A DNA stretch of 40,136 bases. It comes from Kiritimatiellia bacterium (GTDB lineage: Bacteria; Verrucomicrobiota; Kiritimatiellia; RFP12; UBA1067). The notes under the pieces are model-generated. The model had not been told where the DNA came from. It did no database searches and saw nothing but the letters and a program-made list of their open reading frames with translations. Positions 35,911 through 40,136 of this stretch are shown in pieces (the stretch's first letter is position 1; every line of letters begins with the position of its first letter). The stretch spans positions 1-40,136 of the forward strand of contig JAQVSS010000008.1 in NCBI GenBank assembly GCA_028700415.1, written 5' to 3'. Position numbers and translations under genes: made by a program.

Positions 35911-36639
35911 ATGAAAAAAACAGTAGCGATTCTTGTCGGTGCGGGTATCGGGCTGAGCCTGCGTGCTGGGCCAGAGATCGGGGTTATGCCGGCCGAGGTG
36001 GCATTCGCCGCAGACGGGATTCCGTCCGATGCGGACCGGCTTTTCGACGGCACGAACGTCGACAAATGGCGGAACAAGTTCGGCGGTCCGGCCACGTGGA
36101 AGCTTCAGGCGGACGGAACGCTGCTTGTGGACAAGACCGGCAACACGCCCGGGGCGGTGAACGCCAGCATCTACACGCGGGACGTCTACACCAACTTCCA
36201 GATGCACGTCGAGTACCGCATCCCCGAAAACATCGACTACACCTACCTGTGGCGCGGCAATTCCGGCGTGAAAATCTTCGGCTGCTACGAGGTGCAGATC
36301 ATCGACAGCTATAAAAATCCGATGAAGCCAGTGCAGTCCTGCGGGGCGATCTATTCCAATTGCCCGCCGCTTGTCAACGCCTCGAAGAAGCCGGGCGCGT
36401 GGCAGAGTTTTGATATCCTCTTCCACGCGCCGACGGTGGTGAACGGCGAAGTGCAGGCGCGGGCAAAAATCACGGTGCTCCACAACGGCGTTCTCGTGCA
36501 GGACGGCTCGATGCCGCCGCCGTATCCCGATAAGCCTGAAAACCGCGTGAAGAACTGCGGCGATGTCGAGCTCCAAAGCCACAACGACCACTCCGCGTGC
36601 ATTTCGTTCCGCAACGTCTGGATTCGAAGGTTGTTTTGA
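35911..36639 (+). CDS. Secreted DUF1080 (3-keto-disaccharide hydrolase-type) protein
   Basis: The product has 242 aa; its N-terminus (MKKTVAILVGAGIGLSLRAG) is a signal peptide. DUF1080 is a jelly-roll, LamG-like domain. Its landmarks are all visible: LFDGTNVDKW near residue 45, RGNSGVKIFGCYEVQIIDS near 115, then GAIY...PPLVNASKKPGAWQSFDILF and TVLHNGVLVQDG, with the ending FRNVWIRRLF. Some members cleave 3-keto-glycosides produced by Gfo/Idh/MocA-type oxidoreductases, so a functional link to the GH109-like proteins is possible but not shown. Others may simply bind glycans. It seems to have its own promoter. Confidence 0.88.
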   Translation: MKKTVAILVGAGIGLSLRAGPEIGVMPAEVAFAADGIPSDADRLFDGTNVDKWRNKFGGPATWKLQADGTLLVDKTGNTPGAVNASIYTRDVYTNFQMHVEYRIPENIDYTYLWRGNSGVKIFGCYEVQIIDSYKNPMKPVQSCGAIYSNCPPLVNASKKPGAWQSFDILFHAPTVVNGEVQARAKITVLHNGVLVQDGSMPPPYPDKPENRVKNCGDVELQSHNDHSACISFRNVWIRRLF

Positions 36640-36641
36640 GA

Positions 36642-36690
36642 GCAACCGGCGGAAGTAAACGACTTGTGCAGGCAACAACGATTCATATTG
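36642..36690 (+). repeat. Imperfect intergenic repeat, copy B
   Basis: This is the partner of 26319-26369. It fills most of the 61-base gap before the 36701 gene, where it could overlap the promoter or ribosome-binding region. The conserved core is ACTTGTGCAGGCAACAACG. Confidence 0.5.
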
Positions 36691-36700
36691 CGGAAGACCC

Positions 36701-38905
36701 ATGATCAACATGAAAAACGGAACCATTTGCGCCATGTTGGCTATTGCCGCCGTGGCATGTGCCGAACGTCCCTACGCTTTCCGGGAAGAGCTCGAGACCG
36801 TACACGAAAAGGGCGTGCGCGACAAATCAGTCGGCTGTAGCGCAGATGCGTTCGCATTCACCGACGGAGCGGCGATCTCTGTGCCGCAAGACAGCGCGTT
36901 TCTCCTGCGCGTCGCCGAAGATTTCACCGATTATCTGTTTGTTTCGCAGAACGTCCGGGCATGTGTGACTACGGATGATGCCGCCCCTGCGCTCGCGGTA
37001 TCGCTCGATCCTGCTCTCGGTGAGCGGACGTATGAGGTGCGTGTCGGCGCGAAAAACATTTCGGTGTTTGCCGCGGATGAACGCGCCGCCGCGCAGGCGC
37101 TCTATCATCTTGAGGATCTGATGAACTTGAGCCGAACCCCGTTTCTGAGGGCCGGTTCGGAAAGACGCACGTCGAAGTATTCGCCGCGGATGATCCATTC
37201 CGGCTGGGGCATCGACACGTTTCCGGAGAACTATCTCAGGCGTGCTGCGCACCATGGCTTTGATGCGATCCTCATTTTCGTGAAGGAGGCGGGACGCACC
37301 GCTCGCGGGTGGGACGATATCAATGCGATCATCCGCACGGCGAAAAAGTGGGGAATTGACTCATATCTCTACAGCTATGTGCATGCGCCGGTCCATCCAG
37401 ATGATCCCGCGGCCCCGCAGGTGTTCCGGAATTCCTTCGGCGCGATTGCGCGTGCGTATCCCGGGGCGAAGGGGTACATCTTTGTCGGCGAGAGCTGCCA
37501 CTTTCCATCCAAGGATCCGCGCACCAATGGCAAGGCCTGGCCGGACAAGCCGGAGGAAGGGGATACGCGGCCCTATCCGGGGAGTTATCCGTGCAGTGAT
37601 TATCCCGATTGGCTCAAGGGTGTGAAGGCGGCGATCGACCGCGAGAATCCGGACGCGGACATTGTTTTCTGGACGTACAATTTCGGCAACAAACCTGAGG
37701 ATGTAAGGCTCGAGCTTCTACGGAAGATGCCGAAGGATGTGTCGCTGCTGATCACTTTCGAGATGTTTGAGGACTCGGTGAAGTCCAATGGCATGCGTTC
37801 GCGGGTGTGGGACTATTCCATTTCTGATCCTGGCCCCGGTGGCTATTACCTCTCCGAGGCGGTCGCGTGCGGAAAACTCGGGCTCAAGCATTACACCATG
37901 GCCAATACCGCGGGACTGACCTGGGATCTCGGAACCGTGCCGTACCTGCCCTGTCCGTACCAGTGGAAGAAGCGTTGGGACAAGCTTGAGGTTTCACACC
38001 GTGAGCACGGCCTTCGCGGGCTGATGGAGTCTCATCACTACGGCTGGTATCCGAGCGTGATCAGCGAACTTGCCAAGGAGGCCTTCACCGAGGGCGGACT
38101 CCCGTTCGAAGAACACATCCGAAGAATCGCGGCGCGCGATTTTGGCGAACAGCACGTTGATGCCGCGCTTGCCGCGTGGCGGGGGCTCTCGGAGGCGATC
38201 GCGGATTCATTCCCGTGTCCCCAGAATTTAGCGGGTCCCTATCGGATCGGCCCCGCTTTTCCATTCAACTTCGGCGGCAAGCGCATCGAGTACGAGGATG
38301 TGCCGTTCCCCCAAGCGTCCGCGTACGTCAAGAGTTACTGCTGGACCTATTTCAACTACATGGAGGATTTTGCCAAAAGCCGTTTCCCTCCCGTCATCAA
38401 AACGGATTGGGAGCCGGATCAGATGAAACTCGAGATCGACCTCTTGACAGGTATGGTGCAGAAGTCCGTCGCCGCTGCTGACGCGTTTGAGGCGATGATC
38501 CCGGCGCTGGACGCGCGTCGGGCCAAAAAGGCCCGCAAGGCGTCGGATCTCGCGCGGTATATGGCGCACAACTGGACGACCGTATTGCATCTAAAAAAAG
38601 GGGCGCTCGCGACCATGGCGAAGAACAATGCCGCGATTCGGGAAATCGCGAAGGAGGAATACGCCAACAAACGGGCGACGCTGAGACTCGTTGATCGCGA
38701 TTCCCGGCTTGGCTGGGAGCCGTCAATGGATTACATGGGGGGCCGCAAGGTTATTGAATGGTCGATGCGGATGATGGAGAAGCTTTACGGTTCTCTCGGC
38801 ACCACCTCGGCGTCCCCGATGCGCGACATCGGCGCCGCCACGCCCGTGGCGTTGGAATCAACGGTTTCGGCCACCGCTTCGCTTCAGGGCAACTGGCGCA
38901 AGTGA
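36701..38905 (+). CDS. Secreted GH20/GH67-like glycosidase with a chimeric C-terminal tail
   Basis: ATG 36701 and ATG 36710 are both possible; the second gives the cleaner signal peptide (MKNGTICAMLAIAAVACA). The product has up to 734 aa. Residues about 30-160 form a GH20b/GH67N-like domain (ADERAAAQALYHLEDLMNL). A large barrel follows, with SGWGIDTFPENYLRRAAHHGFDAILIF and LLITFEMFEDSV. The all-helical region (about 550-690) recalls alpha-glucuronidase-type C-termini. The Asp-Glu signature of GH20 is not present, so its chemistry is unsure. The last 41 codons (from about 38781) are not native: their DNA is about 87% identical to the 3' part of the 26487 gene. The enzyme may have lost a few native terminal residues. 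Confidence 0.7.
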   Translation: MINMKNGTICAMLAIAAVACAERPYAFREELETVHEKGVRDKSVGCSADAFAFTDGAAISVPQDSAFLLRVAEDFTDYLFVSQNVRACVTTDDAAPALAVSLDPALGERTYEVRVGAKNISVFAADERAAAQALYHLEDLMNLSRTPFLRAGSERRTSKYSPRMIHSGWGIDTFPENYLRRAAHHGFDAILIFVKEAGRTARGWDDINAIIRTAKKWGIDSYLYSYVHAPVHPDDPAAPQVFRNSFGAIARAYPGAKGYIFVGESCHFPSKDPRTNGKAWPDKPEEGDTRPYPGSYPCSDYPDWLKGVKAAIDRENPDADIVFWTYNFGNKPEDVRLELLRKMPKDVSLLITFEMFEDSVKSNGMRSRVWDYSISDPGPGGYYLSEAVACGKLGLKHYTMANTAGLTWDLGTVPYLPCPYQWKKRWDKLEVSHREHGLRGLMESHHYGWYPSVISELAKEAFTEGGLPFEEHIRRIAARDFGEQHVDAALAAWRGLSEAIADSFPCPQNLAGPYRIGPAFPFNFGGKRIEYEDVPFPQASAYVKSYCWTYFNYMEDFAKSRFPPVIKTDWEPDQMKLEIDLLTGMVQKSVAAADAFEAMIPALDARRAKKARKASDLARYMAHNWTTVLHLKKGALATMAKNNAAIREIAKEEYANKRATLRLVDRDSRLGWEPSMDYMGGRKVIEWSMRMMEKLYGSLGTTSASPMRDIGAATPVALESTVSATASLQGNWRK
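38781..38904 (+). repeat. Gene fragment related to the 3' end of the GH20-like gene (27751-27874)
   Basis: By my count 108 of 124 bases match 27751-27874 without any gap. The reading frame is kept, so residues GTTSASPMRDIG of the 36701 protein correspond to GTTWASPMRDIG of the 26487 protein. The match ends at GGCGCAAGTG. Confidence 0.75.
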
Positions 38906-38948
38906 CGAGATTGGCTAGAAATGCATGGAGGGGATGAACGGGCGGCTC
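38902..38948 (+). repeat. Gene fragment related to the CBM9 region of the DUF4838 gene (30441-30487)
   Basis: About 40 of 47 bases match 30441-30487, including AAATGCATGGAGG and GGCGGCTCA. It begins at the last three bases of the preceding GH20-derived fragment. It is not translated in the original frame. It is a short relic with no function of its own that I can see. Confidence 0.65.
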
Positions 38949-38955
38949 ACCATTT

Positions 38956-38974
38956 GGGTGCCGTGTGGTATCAT
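38956..38974 (+). promoter_or_regulatory. Candidate promoter upstream of the acyltransferase gene
   Basis: GGGTGCC is followed by TGTGGTATCAT, with TATCAT as -10. The arrangement resembles 35884-35904 before the DUF1080 gene. The start codon is about 90 bases further on, so a leader of about 85 bases is expected. The gap 38906-39066 otherwise holds only the relic at 38902-38948 and an AT-rich stretch. Confidence 0.4.
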
Positions 38975-39066
38975 AAAAAACTTCGTTGATGTTGATATTT
39001 TCGTTTCGTTTACATTATGTTCGCCGCTTGGGGTTAAGACGAAAGTTTGCTAAAGGCTTTCCCAAT

Positions 39067-40136
39067 ATGACCGAAAAACAACGATTGTGGTCCATTGATG
39101 CCTTACGTGGTGCGGACATGTTCTTCATCATGGGCGGTACGCTCATGATCTTACGTCTGTGCGTGGCCTTGGCGGGCGGGGATGCGGGTTGGCATTGGCC
39201 GCTCGCCGAGCAACTCTACCACTGCGAATGGGACGGGCTTCGCTTCTATGATTGCTTGTTCCCCCTGTTCCTCTTTTTGGCGGGCGCATCCTGGCCATTT
39301 TCGCTTGCCTCACAGCGCAAAGGCGGCGTTTCGGAGGGAAGAATCGCGCTCCGGTGCATCCGGCGAGGGCTGACGCTCCTGTTGTTCGGACTAATCTTGA
39401 ACGGACTTTTCAAGTTCACGTGGAACCAACTCTTTTTCGGGTCGGTGCTCGGGCGCATCGGCTGTGCGTGGATGTTTGCGGCCTTGGCGTCGCTCGTGCT
39501 CAAGGTGCGCGGGCGCATCGTGCTGACGGCGGCGATTCTCGTTGGCTACTGGATGCTCGTCGCGTTTGTGCCGGCACCGGACGCGCCCATCGGGGCGCGT
39601 CCGTTTTCGAACGCGGGCAACATCGTCGGCTGGGTCGACCGTTTCCTCTGGCCGAACCACATCGGCAAATGCGTGACGGTGGCGGAAGGCTTCCTCAACA
39701 CAGTGCCCGCAGTCGGCACGGCGCTCCTTGGAATATTTGCCGGCGAGATTGTCCGCCGTGACGACATCGCTGGGAATCACCGCGTGCTTTGGCTAATCGC
39801 CAGTGCCATCGGCCTGACCTCGCTGACGTGGCTGATCTCACGTGCATTCGGCACCTATTCGATGCCGATAAACAAGTGCCTTTGGTCGAGTTCATACGTT
39901 TGTGCGACGGGAGCGTTCTCGTTTGCGATGCTGGCGCTCTTTTACTGGATGATCGACGTGCGCGGCTGGCGCCGCTGGACATTTTTCTTCCGAGTCATCG
40001 GGATGAATGCGATCACCATCTATATGCTGCGTCCGATCGTGGACATCAACAAGACGGTGACATTCTTCCTCGGCGGCATCATGTCCTGCTGTCCTGAAAT
40101 CTGGGCGGACTTCATCCTATCGTGCGGCTATGTCAC
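39067..40136 (+). CDS. Membrane acyltransferase, DUF5009/HGSNAT-like (3'-partial)
   Basis: The frame is open from ATG 39067 to the window end (356 codons), so it is absent from the ORF track as a closed ORF. The N-terminus WSIDALRGADMFFIMGG is the signature of the family related to heparan-alpha-glucosaminide N-acetyltransferase, which passes an acetyl group across a membrane to an amino sugar. At least eight hydrophobic segments are visible (for example CLFPLFLFLAGASWPFSLA and GLTLLLFGLILNGLF). MNAITIYMLRPIV near the end is also typical. There is no separate signal peptide, as expected for a polytopic protein. A role in acetylating or salvaging amino sugars released by the island is inferred. 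Confidence 0.85.
   Translation, partial: MTEKQRLWSIDALRGADMFFIMGGTLMILRLCVALAGGDAGWHWPLAEQLYHCEWDGLRFYDCLFPLFLFLAGASWPFSLASQRKGGVSEGRIALRCIRRGLTLLLFGLILNGLFKFTWNQLFFGSVLGRIGCAWMFAALASLVLKVRGRIVLTAAILVGYWMLVAFVPAPDAPIGARPFSNAGNIVGWVDRFLWPNHIGKCVTVAEGFLNTVPAVGTALLGIFAGEIVRRDDIAGNHRVLWLIASAIGLTSLTWLISRAFGTYSMPINKCLWSSSYVCATGAFSFAMLALFYWMIDVRGWRRWTFFFRVIGMNAITIYMLRPIVDINKTVTFFLGGIMSCCPEIWADFILSCGYV

Noticed and set aside
1-40136. CRISPR array, tRNA, rRNA, phage or transposase genes
   Set aside because: I looked for regular spaced repeats, RNA-gene signatures and transposase motifs and found none. The rearrangements noted carry no mobile-element gene or clear terminal inverted repeats.

Overview
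The window is a GC-rich stretch from a bacterium that I would place in the PVC superphylum, most likely Kiritimatiellota or Lentisphaerota. The reasons are several DUF4838 proteins, secreted Gfo/Idh/MocA proteins with twin-arginine signals, a DUF5107-TPR protein, autotransporter-type repeat proteins, a DUF1080 protein and a XylR-like regulator (LacI-type sensor plus AraC-type HTH). This taxonomic call is inference; no rRNA or marker gene is present. I see no tRNA, rRNA, CRISPR array, integrase or intact insertion sequence.

Layout. 1-918: the 3' part of an M19 dipeptidase. 1000-2767: a beta-solenoid repeat protein that breaks off and runs directly into a 5'-truncated fragment of a large CBM9-type protein. 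2849-7866: two paralogous Tat-exported GH109-like proteins flank a parallel beta-helix (GH141-like) protein. 8024-9199 (minus strand): the XylR-like regulator. 9504-26196: a tightly packed operon of seven genes: DUF4838, GH20-like, DUF4838 lipoprotein, beta-helix surface protein, Asp-box sialidase-like, DUF5107-TPR and an unassigned TIM-barrel hydrolase. 26487-28054: a second GH20-like gene coupled to a gene that is cut off just after its signal peptide. 28127-35859: a second DUF4838 transcription unit (DUF4838, large beta-solenoid adhesin, DUF4838 lipoprotein). 35911-38905: a DUF1080 protein and a third GH20-like/glucuronidase-like protein with a chimeric tail. 39067-end: a membrane acyltransferase (DUF5009/HGSNAT-like), incomplete at the window edge.

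How the genes may work together. Nearly every product carries a signal peptide or lipobox, and the set combines HexNAc-directed enzymes (GH109-like, GH20-like), a sialidase-like protein, a possible fucosidase-like beta-helix enzyme and four DUF4838 proteins of unknown specificity. This reads as a glycan-utilisation island for an amino-sugar-rich polymer such as host or mucin-type glycan. The substrate is inferred and not proven, and no transporter or SusC/D pair is present in the window.

Most notable observations. (1) Two matching 78-bp regulatory modules sit before the two DUF4838 units at 9504 and 28127. Each has two A7CGCA direct repeats exactly 22 bp apart and a palindrome covering the predicted -10; the first also overlaps the regulator's own promoter. 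(2) There are several recombination scars: the second module begins inside a beheaded gene, the 3' end of the 36701 gene is a mosaic of pieces related to two other genes of the island, and the 1000-2028 gene is fused to a foreign gene remnant. (3) Both large beta-solenoid proteins end in a shared C-terminal heptad GF[IM][MI]LF[RH], a candidate sorting tag.
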